A stretch of DNA of 64,000 nucleotides from contig JADCGS010000001.1 of NCBI GenBank assembly GCA_020248865.1, positions 248,001-312,000 on the forward strand. Direction: 5' to 3'. The notes under the pieces were generated by a model. That model was not told where the DNA came from. It ran no database searches and saw only the letters and a program-made list of their open reading frames with translations. This DNA is from Burkholderiales bacterium (GTDB lineage: Bacteria > Pseudomonadota > Gammaproteobacteria > Burkholderiales > Burkholderiaceae_F). How positions within the stretch are numbered: position 1 is the first letter of the stretch; each line of letters opens with the position of its first letter. Of the stretch, positions 34,253 to 42,294 are shown piece after piece. The position numbers and the translations under genes are program-made.

Positions 34253-35197
34253 TCAGCCGGCCTTGAGCCGGGCCAGCACGTCCTGCAGCGAGGTGGGGTC
34301 GAACAGCGCCAGACCTTCCACGCCCGGCGCGCAACGCCGCGCCAGCCCGGCCAGCACCTTGCCCGGACCGCACTCGACGAGGTGGGTGACCCCCTCGGCC
34401 GCCATCTTCTGAACGATCTGCGCCCATCGCACCGGACCCGCCGCCTGCCGCGCGAGCGCGTCTCGAATGCGCGCCGGATCGGTCTGCACGGTCACGTCGA
34501 TGTTGTTGATCACCGGCACCTGTGGTGCATGCATTGGCACGGTCGCCAGCCGCTCGGCCAGCTTGACGCTGGCAGGGGCCAGGAGCGACGAATGAAACGG
34601 CGCCGACACCGCCAGAGGCACCGCGCGCTTGGCACCCAGCCGCTTGGCGACCTCGCAGGCGCGCGCCACTGCTGCGGTATGGCCGGCGATCACCACCTGC
34701 GACGGGGCATTGAAGTTGACCGGTTCGACGATCTCGTCTGCAGCCCCTTGCGCCGCCTCGGCACAGGCCTGCGCCACGGCTGAATCGTCCAGCCCGAGTA
34801 TGGCCGCCATGGTGCCGCTGCCCACCGGCACCGCCTCCTGCATCGCCTGGGCGCGATAGCGAACCAGTTGCACCGCGTCCTCCAGGCTGAACACGCCGGC
34901 TGCGGTCAGTGCGGTGTACTCCCCCAGGCTGTGACCCGCCATGACGTCCGGCAGCGGTCCGCCCGCCGCCCGCCAGGCGGCGTAGCAGGCCAGGCAGGTG
35001 GCCAGCATCGCCGGCTGCGTGTTGACCGTGAGCCCGAGTTCTTCGGCCGGGCCACGGGCAATCAGCGCAGCGAGATCTTGACCTAGGGCAGCACTGGCTT
35101 GCTGCATCACCGCCTGCACCTCGGCGTTACCGGCCCAGGCGTCGAGCATGCCCACCGACTGTGAACCCTGTCCCGGGAAAACGAGAGCGATCTTCAT
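34253..35197 (-). CDS. fabD: Malonyl-CoA-ACP transacylase
   Basis: This 314-residue enzyme loads malonyl groups onto ACP. It begins MKIALVFPGQGSQSVGML and has the nucleophile motif GHSLGEYTAL (Ser90), the arginine region QAMQEAVP and the second active-site His near VSAPFHSSL. The ATG at 35197 was chosen because the conserved domain begins there. It sits 26 bases after fabH. Confidence 0.96.
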   Translation of the reverse strand: MKIALVFPGQGSQSVGMLDAWAGNAEVQAVMQQASAALGQDLAALIARGPAEELGLTVNTQPAMLATCLACYAAWRAAGGPLPDVMAGHSLGEYTALTAAGVFSLEDAVQLVRYRAQAMQEAVPVGSGTMAAILGLDDSAVAQACAEAAQGAADEIVEPVNFNAPSQVVIAGHTAAVARACEVAKRLGAKRAVPLAVSAPFHSSLLAPASVKLAERLATVPMHAPQVPVINNIDVTVQTDPARIRDALARQAAGPVRWAQIVQKMAAEGVTHLVECGPGKVLAGLARRCAPGVEGLALFDPTSLQDVLARLKAG

Positions 35198-35223
35198 GGC
35201 GAATGAGGAGAGAATCCAGAACG

Positions 35224-36216
35224 CTACATGCGCAGCAACACCGAGCCCCAGGTGAAGCCGCCGCCCACGCCCTGCAGCACGACGTGCTGTCCCGGCCGGA
35301 TGCGGCCGTCGCGCACCGCCAGGTCGAGCGCCAGCGGGACGCTGGCTGCCGAGGTGTTGCCGTGGCAATCGACGGTGGCCACCAACCGCTCGTCCGGCAG
35401 GCCGAGCTTGCGCACCGTGGCCGCGAGAATGCGCGCATTGGCCTGATGCGGGATCAGCCAGTCCACCTGATCGACTGTCATGCCGGCATCGGCGAGCACC
35501 TCGCGCGCGCTCGACTCCAGCACGCTCACAGCCAGCTTGAACACAGCCTGACCGTCCATGCGCAGGAAGGGATCGCCAACCACAGCGCCGCCCTCGACCC
35601 GTCCTGCGGTGCAGAGGATGCCCGCCTGACGGCCGTCGGCGTGCAGGCGGGCGGCCAGAACGCCGGGCTCGCGCGCCGCCTCAAGCACCACCGCGCCGGC
35701 GCCATCACCGAACAGCACGCAGGTCGTGCGGTCGTTCCAGTCGAGGATGCGCGAGAACACCTCGGCTCCGATCACCAGCGCGCAGCGATGGGTACCGCTG
35801 CGAATCAGCGCATCGGCCACCGTCATTGCGTAGACGAAACCGCTGCACACCGCCTGGACGTCGAAGGCCGCCGCGCCGGCGTTGCCGAGCCGGGCCTGCA
35901 CCAGGCAGGCGGTCGACGGGAACATCTGGTCGGCGGTGGAAGTCGCCAGCACGATCAGGTCCACTTCGTCGGCGCTGCGACCCGCGGCGGCCAGCGCGGC
36001 GCGCGCGGCCGCTTCGGCAAGGTCCGCGGTGCCCTGCCCCGGCGCGGCGAGGTAGCGCTGCCGGATGCCGGTGCGGGAAACGATCCACTCATCGGAAGTC
36101 TCGATCCCGCGTGAGGCCAGTTGCGCGGCGAGTTCGTCGTTGCTGACGGCGCGCGCCGGCAGCGCGCTGCCGGTACCCGTCACGCGCGAGACCCGAGGCG
36201 CCGGCGATGCACTCAC
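35224..36216 (-). CDS. fabH: 3-oxoacyl-[acyl-carrier-protein] synthase III
   Basis: This 330-residue enzyme starts fatty acid chains by condensing acetyl-CoA with malonyl-ACP. The catalytic triad is Cys124 ([10 protein letters not shown]), His in [10 protein letters not shown] (about 255) and Asn in GNTSAAS (about 285). The start codon is GTG, overlapping the plsX stop by four bases. Confidence 0.96.
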   Translation of the reverse strand: MSASPAPRVSRVTGTGSALPARAVSNDELAAQLASRGIETSDEWIVSRTGIRQRYLAAPGQGTADLAEAAARAALAAAGRSADEVDLIVLATSTADQMFPSTACLVQARLGNAGAAAFDVQAVCSGFVYAMTVADALIRSGTHRCALVIGAEVFSRILDWNDRTTCVLFGDGAGAVVLEAAREPGVLAARLHADGRQAGILCTAGRVEGGAVVGDPFLRMDGQAVFKLAVSVLESSAREVLADAGMTVDQVDWLIPHQANARILAATVRKLGLPDERLVATVDCHGNTSAASVPLALDLAVRDGRIRPGQHVVLQGVGGGFTWGSVLLRM

Positions 36217-37313
36217 CGAACAGCCACTCGATCGGCCAAGGCGCCTGAGCCGACCGGTTCGTCGCCTTGCGACTCGGCACCGGCGGGCGGCGGCGCGGCG
36301 CCCAGTTGCGCCAGGAAGGGCTGCATCGCAGCGATCGTACGCTCCAGCAGCCGGTGGCGCGCGGCCTCGCAGGCGCGCCGGATCGCCTGCTCGAAACCGT
36401 AAGCGTCGGCCGAGCCATGGCTCTTGATGACGATCCCGCGCAGCCCGAGCAGGCTCGCGCCGTTATAGCGCCGCGGATCGACGCGCCGCTTGAAGCGGGC
36501 CAGTACCGGGTAGGCGAGCACGGCGAGCGCCCGCGACAGCGGTCCGCGCGTGAACTCGTCCTTGATCATGCCGGCCAGCATCTGCGCCAGTCCCTCCGAA
36601 GCCTTGAGCGCCACGTTGCCGACGAAGCCGTCGCACACGATCACGTCGGTGGTGCCCTTGTAGATGTCGTTGCCTTCGACGTTGCCGTGGAAGTTCAGAG
36701 GGCTGGCGCGCAGCAGTTCGGCCGCCTGCTTGGCGACCTCGTTGCCCTTGATCGCCTCCTCGCCGATGTTGAGCAGGCCCACGGTCGGCCGCTCCTTTTC
36801 CTCCACTGCCGCCACCAGCGAGGAGCCGAGCACGGCGAACTGCAGCAGATGCTCGGCCGTGCAGTCGACATTGGCGCCGAGGTCGAGCACCGTGGTGGTG
36901 CCGCCCTTCTGGTTGGGTATGACCGAGGCGATCGCCGGCCGGTCGATTCCGTCGAGCGTCTTGAGCACGAAGCGGGAGATTGCCATTAGGGCGCCGGTGT
37001 TGCCGGCGCTCACCGCAGCGTCGGCACGGCCGTCCTTGACGAGGCCGACGGCAACGCGCATCGAGGAATTGCGCTTGCCGCGAAGCGCCAGCGCCGGCGG
37101 ATCGTCCATGGCGACCACTTCGTCGGCGTGAACGACCTCGATGCGGTCGCGCATGGCGGCCGCGCCGGCGAGTGCGGGCTCGATCTGTTCGGCACGGCCG
37201 ACCAGCAGCAGGAAGGCCTCGGATTCGCCTCGCAGGAAGGCGAGCGCAGCCGGAACGGTGACCGCCAGCCCGTGGTCACCGCCCATGCAGTCGATGGCGA
37301 CGCGAATCGTCAT
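36213..37313 (-). CDS. plsX: Phosphate acyltransferase PlsX
   Basis: This 366-residue enzyme converts acyl-ACP to acyl-phosphate for phospholipid synthesis. Conserved parts are [13 protein letters not shown] at the start, [10 protein letters not shown] (about 105), [19 protein letters not shown] and [12 protein letters not shown]. It follows rpmF by 100 bases and overlaps fabH. The C-terminal 30 residues are a variable Ala/Gly/Pro-rich extension. Confidence 0.96.
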   Translation of the reverse strand: MTIRVAIDCMGGDHGLAVTVPAALAFLRGESEAFLLLVGRAEQIEPALAGAAAMRDRIEVVHADEVVAMDDPPALALRGKRNSSMRVAVGLVKDGRADAAVSAGNTGALMAISRFVLKTLDGIDRPAIASVIPNQKGGTTTVLDLGANVDCTAEHLLQFAVLGSSLVAAVEEKERPTVGLLNIGEEAIKGNEVAKQAAELLRASPLNFHGNVEGNDIYKGTTDVIVCDGFVGNVALKASEGLAQMLAGMIKDEFTRGPLSRALAVLAYPVLARFKRRVDPRRYNGASLLGLRGIVIKSHGSADAYGFEQAIRRACEAARHRLLERTIAAMQPFLAQLGAAPPPAGAESQGDEPVGSGALADRVAVR

Positions 37314-37413
37314 CGCCGTGGCGATCGGTCGAGGAAGGACGGCCGGCGCGGCGCGCGGTCAGAGCGGCAAGACGGAAGAAAGCATCCGGACACGAGGCGC
37401 CGCAAGGGACGGC

Positions 37414-37596
37414 TTACTCGTCGTTCTTGGTGGCCACGACCTTCTTGCCACGATAGAAGCCGTTGGGGCTCACGTGATGACGGCGATGCACCTCGCCAGT
37501 GGAGGGCTCGATCGCGGTCGGCGGGTTGGTCAGGAAGTCGTGCGCGCGATGCATGCCGCGCTTGGAGGCCGACTTCTTGTTCTGCTGGACTGCCAT
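37414..37596 (-). CDS. rpmF: 50S ribosomal protein L32
   Basis: This 60-residue basic protein starts at the ATG at 37596 with the invariant [20 protein letters not shown]. The rest ([15 protein letters not shown]) also matches L32. The zinc-binding cysteines of some L32 proteins are absent, so it is the zinc-free type. It lies between yceD and plsX, as in E. coli. Confidence 0.97.
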   Translation of the reverse strand: MAVQQNKKSASKRGMHRAHDFLTNPPTAIEPSTGEVHRRHHVSPNGFYRGKKVVATKNDE

Positions 37597-37670
37597 GGCG
37601 TTCCCCTGAAGCGAAGCCAAGGATTCTAACCCAGACGCCCCGGCCCAGGAAACGGATTGCAGGGAAAAAG

Positions 37671-38237
37671 CTAGTGGCGGCGGGACCTTAGCTTCTCCAG
37701 CGCCGCAAACGGGTGGGGCCGCTCAAGGACTGCCTCGTCGACCCCGGCCGCACGCGGCCGCCGCTCGGCCGGCGGCCGGCAGTGATCATGGCGCGGCGAC
37801 ATCGGCAGCGCGAGCAGCGCCTCGTCCTCCAGCAGGTTGCGCAGGTCGAAACGTGCTGATCCCAGCAAGGGCTCCTCCTCGGCCTCGTCCACCGGCAGTT
37901 GCGCCAGTTCCGGCTCGGTTGCCACGAAAAAGTAACGCGCCTGCCCGCCGAGAGCCCAGCGCAGCGGTTCACCGCAGCGGTCGCACGCGAGGTCGATCTG
38001 GCCGCCGAACTGCAGGCGCGCGCTGGGACGCCCCCGTTCGTCGATGAAGCCAGTCAGCGCGAACGCGATCGGCGCACCGGCTGCGCTGTCGGCGGGTCGG
38101 CCGGCCTGCTCTGCGGCCAGCCGCGGCAACTGCGCCAGCGTGTAGGAGCCGGCCCGGGTGGAACCGGTTTCGGCCAGGTCGAACACGTCTACCAGGTCGG
38201 CAGACGCGGGGCGGCGTGGCTGGGCGGTCATGGCCAT
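37671..38237 (-). CDS. yceD: YceD-family (DUF177) protein
   Basis: This 188-residue protein has the DUF177 layout: an N-terminal beta region, the CDRCGEPL motif near residue 92 and the acidic middle segment [12 protein letters not shown]. The C-terminal RHDHCRPP and [13 protein letters not shown] also fit. The family is linked to 23S rRNA processing and always sits upstream of rpmF. Two in-frame ATG codons (38237 and 38231) are possible; neither has a clear ribosome-binding site. Confidence 0.88.
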   Translation of the reverse strand: MAMTAQPRRPASADLVDVFDLAETGSTRAGSYTLAQLPRLAAEQAGRPADSAAGAPIAFALTGFIDERGRPSARLQFGGQIDLACDRCGEPLRWALGGQARYFFVATEPELAQLPVDEAEEEPLLGSARFDLRNLLEDEALLALPMSPRHDHCRPPAERRPRAAGVDEAVLERPHPFAALEKLRSRRH

Positions 38238-38403
38238 GCGAAAGGAAGATGCCGCCAAGATCGGGCGGCGGGACGTCGAGGAACAAGTGGCAAGCACACG
38301 CGAACCGGGCGCACCGATGCGGCTGGCACGCTCGCTAGACTGACGGTGGCGGGGCCATCAAGCATCGCGTCGCCGCCGCCGCCCGCCTTGCCACCTTCCA
38401 TTC

Positions 38404-38979
38404 ATGCCACCGATCGTACTCGCGTCCACTTCGCCCTACCGGCGCGAACTGCTGGCGCGACTGCGCCTTCCATTCGAGGTTACGGCACCGTCGGTGGACG
38501 AGACACCGGTCGCCGGTGAGCCGCCGCGCGTGCTGGCCCGCCGCCTGGCCCTGGCCAAGGCGGGCGCGGTGGCGCGGCAGCGGCCCGAGGCCATCGTGAT
38601 CGGCTCGGACCAAGTGGTCGACCTCGCGGGTGAACCGCTCGGCAAGCCGGGCGGCTTCGACGCGGCGCTGGAACAACTGGAGCGCATGCAGGGCCGCGAG
38701 GTGGTGTTCCACACCGCGGTAGCCGTGATCCACGGCGCACTGAGCGAGGTGACGGAAGTGCCGACCACCGTGGCGTTCCGTCAGTTGCCGCCAGCGCGGC
38801 TGGCGGCCTACCTGGCGACAGACAAGCCCTACGACTGCGCCGGTTCGGCCCGGATCGAATCGCTCGGCATCGCGCTGCTGCGCGCGGTGCGCAGCGACGA
38901 CCCGACCGCGCTGATCGGCCTGCCCCTGATCGCCGTGATCGCAGCACTCGAGCGCTGCGGCGTGACGGTTCCCGGCTGA
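38404..38979 (+). CDS. maf: Maf-like nucleotide pyrophosphatase (YceF type)
   Basis: This 191-residue protein begins with the Maf signature IVLASTSPYRRELLARL and has the conserved segments SVDET, GSDQVVDL and YDCAGSARIESLG. It hydrolyses non-canonical nucleoside triphosphates. It is divergent from yceD (166 bases) and its stop overlaps the start of the methyltransferase gene by one base. Confidence 0.94.
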   Translation: MPPIVLASTSPYRRELLARLRLPFEVTAPSVDETPVAGEPPRVLARRLALAKAGAVARQRPEAIVIGSDQVVDLAGEPLGKPGGFDAALEQLERMQGREVVFHTAVAVIHGALSEVTEVPTTVAFRQLPPARLAAYLATDKPYDCAGSARIESLGIALLRAVRSDDPTALIGLPLIAVIAALERCGVTVPG

Positions 38980-39692
38980 TGGCGGGCTGCTTGCTGCTGC
39001 TGCCCTGCGGCGTCGCCGACGGCATGGCCCTCGCGACGCTGCCGGCGGCCACGCTCGAAGCGGCGCGCGGCTGCAGCCACTTTCTGGCCGAGAACGCCAG
39101 GACCGCACGGGCGTTCCTCAAGGAAGTCAGCCATCCACGGCCGCTGCAGTCGCTGCAGATCGTCGAGATCGGCCCCGCGCCCGAGGCCGCCAGCGTGGAT
39201 GACTGGCTGCAGCCGCTGGCGGCTGGCCACGACCTCGCGGTGGTCGCGGAGGCCGGCTGTCCCGGCGTGGCCGACCCTGGAGCGCTGATTGCCGCACGCG
39301 CGCACGAGCGGGGCTTCGCAGTGCGGCCGCTGGTCGGACCGTCGGCGATCCTGCTCGCGCTCATGGCCGGCGGCGGCAATGGCCAGCGCTTCCGCTTCGT
39401 GGGCTACCTGCCACAGGACAGCGCCGGTCGGGCTCTGCGCCTGCGTGAGCTCGAAGCTGCGGCCCGCATGGGCGAGACCCAGTTGTTCATCGAAACGCCG
39501 TATCGAAACGACCGGCTGTTCGATGCGCTGCTGGCGACCTGCGCCCCGGCCACGCGCATGTCGGTGGCCGTCGCCTTGACCGCGCCGGACGAGTTCATTG
39601 CCACCCGCAGCATCGCGCAGTGGCGCAGCGCCGCACGCCCCATGCTGACCAAGCGGCCGGCCGTGTTCAGCCTGCTGCCGCCGCAGCGTTAG
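38979..39692 (+). CDS. SAM-dependent methyltransferase, tetrapyrrole methylase fold (RsmI-related)
   Basis: This 237-residue protein has the tetrapyrrole methylase pattern: a hydrophobic first strand (GCLLLLPCGVAD), AEAGCPGVADPGALIAARAHE (the RsmI-like SAM loop), VGPSAILLALMAGG and FVGYLPQ, then ETPYRNDRLFDALL. It is shorter than RsmI (about 280 residues) and lacks its typical N-terminal LYVVATPIGN opening, so it is a paralog of unknown substrate. ATG at 38979 shares its A with the maf stop TGA, implying coupling. Confidence 0.85.
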   Translation: MAGCLLLLPCGVADGMALATLPAATLEAARGCSHFLAENARTARAFLKEVSHPRPLQSLQIVEIGPAPEAASVDDWLQPLAAGHDLAVVAEAGCPGVADPGALIAARAHERGFAVRPLVGPSAILLALMAGGGNGQRFRFVGYLPQDSAGRALRLRELEAAARMGETQLFIETPYRNDRLFDALLATCAPATRMSVAVALTAPDEFIATRSIAQWRSAARPMLTKRPAVFSLLPPQR

Positions 39693-40062
39693 GTGGCGCG
39701 CGCACCACGTCGTCCGGCTGCCAGTACAGCGCGCCGCCGCGTTCGACCAGCGTCAGCGGGCGCAGGGAGCCGCGGCCGGCGCAGGGTCCGCCGGCACAGC
39801 GACCCGTGGCAGGCTCGTAGAGGGCGCCATGCGTGGCGCACATCAGGAATTCGCCCTCGCTGTCGAAGAAGACACCAGGTTGCCAGTCCAGCTCCATGGC
39901 CACGTGCGCGCACTGGTTCAGGTAAGCGTGCGCCCGGCCCTGCCGACGGATCGCGAAGCCGGTGGCGGTGCGCCCCGCCAGTTCGACCGCAAAGCGCAGC
40001 CCTGGCCCGCCATCGACCAGTTCGTCGCTGGCGGCCAGGCGAATCAGTGCGGCAGCAGCCAT
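39667..40062 (-). CDS. Rieske [2Fe-2S] protein
   Basis: This 131-residue soluble protein has the two Rieske half-motifs: CAH (Cys51, His53) and CATHG (Cys75, His78). The region after them, EPATGRCAGGPC, holds two further cysteines. There is no membrane helix, so it is a ferredoxin-like electron carrier rather than a bc1 subunit. It is convergent with the methyltransferase gene (26-base overlap) and overlaps the HAD phosphatase gene by 19 bases. Confidence 0.88.
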   Translation of the reverse strand: MAAAALIRLAASDELVDGGPGLRFAVELAGRTATGFAIRRQGRAHAYLNQCAHVAMELDWQPGVFFDSEGEFLMCATHGALYEPATGRCAGGPCAGRGSLRPLTLVERGGALYWQPDDVVRAPPNAAAAAG

Positions 40063-40697
40063 CGGCGCAATTCGGCCACGGAGTCGACCAGCAGCATCGG
40101 CTGGCAGGCGGCCAGTTGCTCGCGCGGGTGGGCGCCGTAGGTCACGCCCACGGCCTCGGCGTGGGCGGCCGCAGCCATCTGCAGGTCGTGGGTGGTGTCG
40201 CCGACCATGAGAACCCGCGCCGGCGCGACTCCGAACTCGTCCGCCAGTTCGAGCAGCATCGCCGGATGCGGTTTCGGATGGGTCTGGTCGGCGCAGCGCG
40301 TTGCGTCGAACAGCGCCGTCATGCCGGTAGCCGCCAGCGCGCGCTGCAGACCGGCAGTGTTCTTGCCCGTGGCGATCGCGGTGGGCATGCCGGTAGCCCG
40401 CAGCGCCTCGACCAGCGCCCGCGCCCCGGCGAACAGCGTCAGCGTTTCCTCGGCGGCAAAGTAGTGGTGGCGGTAGCGCAGGGAAAAATCATGCGCCTGG
40501 TCGGCCGGCAACGAGGGCACGGCGCGCGCCAGCGCGTCGCGCAGCCCAAGGCCGATGACGTGGCTGGCGGTCGCGAAGTCCGGCACCGGCAGCGCCAGGT
40601 CGGCAGCCGCCGCCTGGATCGCGCGCGCGATGGTGGCCGTCGAGTCGATCAGCGTGCCGTCCCAGTCGAACACGACGAGGTCAAAGCGCTGCCGCAC
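40044..40697 (-). CDS. HAD-family phosphatase (phosphoglycolate-phosphatase-like)
   Basis: This protein of 217 residues has the HAD motif I VVFDWDGTLIDST near its start, motif II AIATGK, and motifs III/IV in HPKPHPAML and MVGDTTHDLQMA. The four-helix cap lies between motifs I and II. I chose the GTG at 40697, which has GGGAG seven bases upstream; an ATG at 40721 adds eight residues and is possible. The start lies within the end of rluC, a common arrangement in betaproteobacteria. Confidence 0.87.
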   Translation of the reverse strand: MRQRFDLVVFDWDGTLIDSTATIARAIQAAAADLALPVPDFATASHVIGLGLRDALARAVPSLPADQAHDFSLRYRHHYFAAEETLTLFAGARALVEALRATGMPTAIATGKNTAGLQRALAATGMTALFDATRCADQTHPKPHPAMLLELADEFGVAPARVLMVGDTTHDLQMAAAAHAEAVGVTYGAHPREQLAACQPMLLVDSVAELRRWLLPH

Positions 40698-41673
40698 GGG
40701 CCAACTCCCTGACGAAGTCATCGCACTCGCGCGGCAGCGCCGACTGCAGATCGAGCGGCTCGCCGCTCACCGGATGCGCCAGCGTCGTGCGCGCCGCGTG
40801 CAGGAACATGCGGCCCAGGCGCGCGCCGAAATGGCCCCGCGCTGCGCGGCGGTTCAGCTCGAAGTCGCCGTACTTGTCGTCGCCCACGATCGGAAAGCCC
40901 AGGTGCGCCAGGTGCACGCGGATCTGATGGGTCCGGCCGGTCTTCAGCTCCGCCTGCAGCAAAGAGAAATCGCCCGCGGCACTGCGCAGCCGCGCCTGCA
41001 GATTGAACACCGTGTGCGATGACTGGCCGTCGTCCTCGCTGACGGCCACCCGGCGCTCGCCGGCGCGGGTCACGAACTTGGCCAGCGGCAGCCTGACGTG
41101 CTGGCGATCGTTGACCCAGTCACCCTTCACCAGCACGAGATAGCGCTTGTCGACCTGGCCCTCGCGCAGCATCGCGTGCAGCGCCACCAGGGCCCGCCGC
41201 GACTTGGCCAGCAGCAGGATGCCGGAAGTCTCGCGGTCCAGACGGTGGGCCAGTTCGAGAAAGGGCTGATGCGGTCGCGCCGCCCGCACCCGCTCGATCA
41301 GGCCATGCGCAATGCCGCTGCCGCCATGGGCAGCCAGGCCGGCCGGCTTGTCCACCGCCAGCAGATACTCGTCTTCATACAGCACCGGCGGCACCTCGCC
41401 GCGCGGTGGCGGCGGCGCGGCAGGAACAACGCCGAGCCGCATCGGCGGTATGCGCAGTTCGTCACCCTCGGCGAGGCGCTGGTCGGCCCGGGCGCGCGCC
41501 CGGTTCACGCGCACCTCTCCGCTGCGCACGACCCGGTAGATGTGGCTCTTGGGTACCCCGCGAGCCAGCCGCAGCAGGAAGTTGTCGAGCCGCTGCCCGG
41601 CGCCGTCCGCCCCGACCATGACAAAACTCACCCGGTCGGGCTCCAGGCGTGGCTCGGCGGCGTTGCGGCGCAT
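40681..41673 (-). CDS. rluC: 23S rRNA pseudouridine synthase (RluC-type)
   Basis: This 330-residue protein has an N-terminal S4 domain (QRLDNFLLRLARGVPKSHIY and VRVNRARARADQRLAEGD, about 27-72) and an RluA-family catalytic domain with HRLDRETSGILLLAKS (Asp146). The layout matches RluC, which modifies positions 955, 2504 and 2580 of E. coli 23S rRNA. It is divergent from rne, as in E. coli. Confidence 0.93.
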   Translation of the reverse strand: MRRNAAEPRLEPDRVSFVMVGADGAGQRLDNFLLRLARGVPKSHIYRVVRSGEVRVNRARARADQRLAEGDELRIPPMRLGVVPAAPPPPRGEVPPVLYEDEYLLAVDKPAGLAAHGGSGIAHGLIERVRAARPHQPFLELAHRLDRETSGILLLAKSRRALVALHAMLREGQVDKRYLVLVKGDWVNDRQHVRLPLAKFVTRAGERRVAVSEDDGQSSHTVFNLQARLRSAAGDFSLLQAELKTGRTHQIRVHLAHLGFPIVGDDKYGDFELNRRAARGHFGARLGRMFLHAARTTLAHPVSGEPLDLQSALPRECDDFVRELARAAAL

Positions 41674-42294
41674 GCGGCGCGGTCGGCGACCCGGTCGTTA
41701 CGGGATCGCTGAACAACAACGGGCAAAGTGAACCTGCATATATACTTATCCGGTTGAAGTTGGGCGCTGTCGTTCAAGCGATTTTGAGCAGGACGGACGG
41801 GCCACGCGGCTTCTGGTGCAACCTGGAACGGTGCCGGCTTCACAGCTCGGTGGCGATTGTAGCCAGCCGCCTCTTCCCGCACTGCGCGTGGCGCCTGCGG
41901 CCGAGGACGGTCGGCGTCGCCACCGCGAGTTCCGGCGTCCGGTCTTCGTGCGGTGCACGGCCGAACCCGGCTTGAAGCAAACCCAGGAGCCGCGCCGCCT
42001 TCGGGTGTGGCCGGCTCGGCTGAAGCAGACGGATGGTTCATCGCGCAGGCACAGCGCCTGTGCGACCGGCAAACTGGATCCCGCACGTGCTGACCTTGCG
42101 ACTTTCTCCGGCGTCCCGCGCCGCGCCCCCGGGCGCCGCCGGTGCGCGCGTACCGGACCGTGCCTCGGCGCGGACTCCCGGGCGCGGTCGCTGCGCAGCG
42201 CGCTGATTCCGTTGTGCGCGCCATGGCGGCGCGCCTGTCGGCTCCTCCCCCCGCTTCGGCACAAGTGCCCCGAGAAGGCGCAAGGAGCGACTGA
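41674..42294 (+). promoter_or_regulatory. Long leader region of rne
   Basis: The 621 bases between divergent rluC and rne hold no convincing gene. An AT-rich island near 41736-41750 contains TATACT at 41741-41746, a possible -10 box for rne, which would give a leader of about 545 bases. The remaining region is GC-rich. RNase E genes in other proteobacteria have long leaders through which the enzyme degrades its own mRNA. A ribosome-binding site AAGGAG lies seven bases before the rne ATG. Confidence 0.5.
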
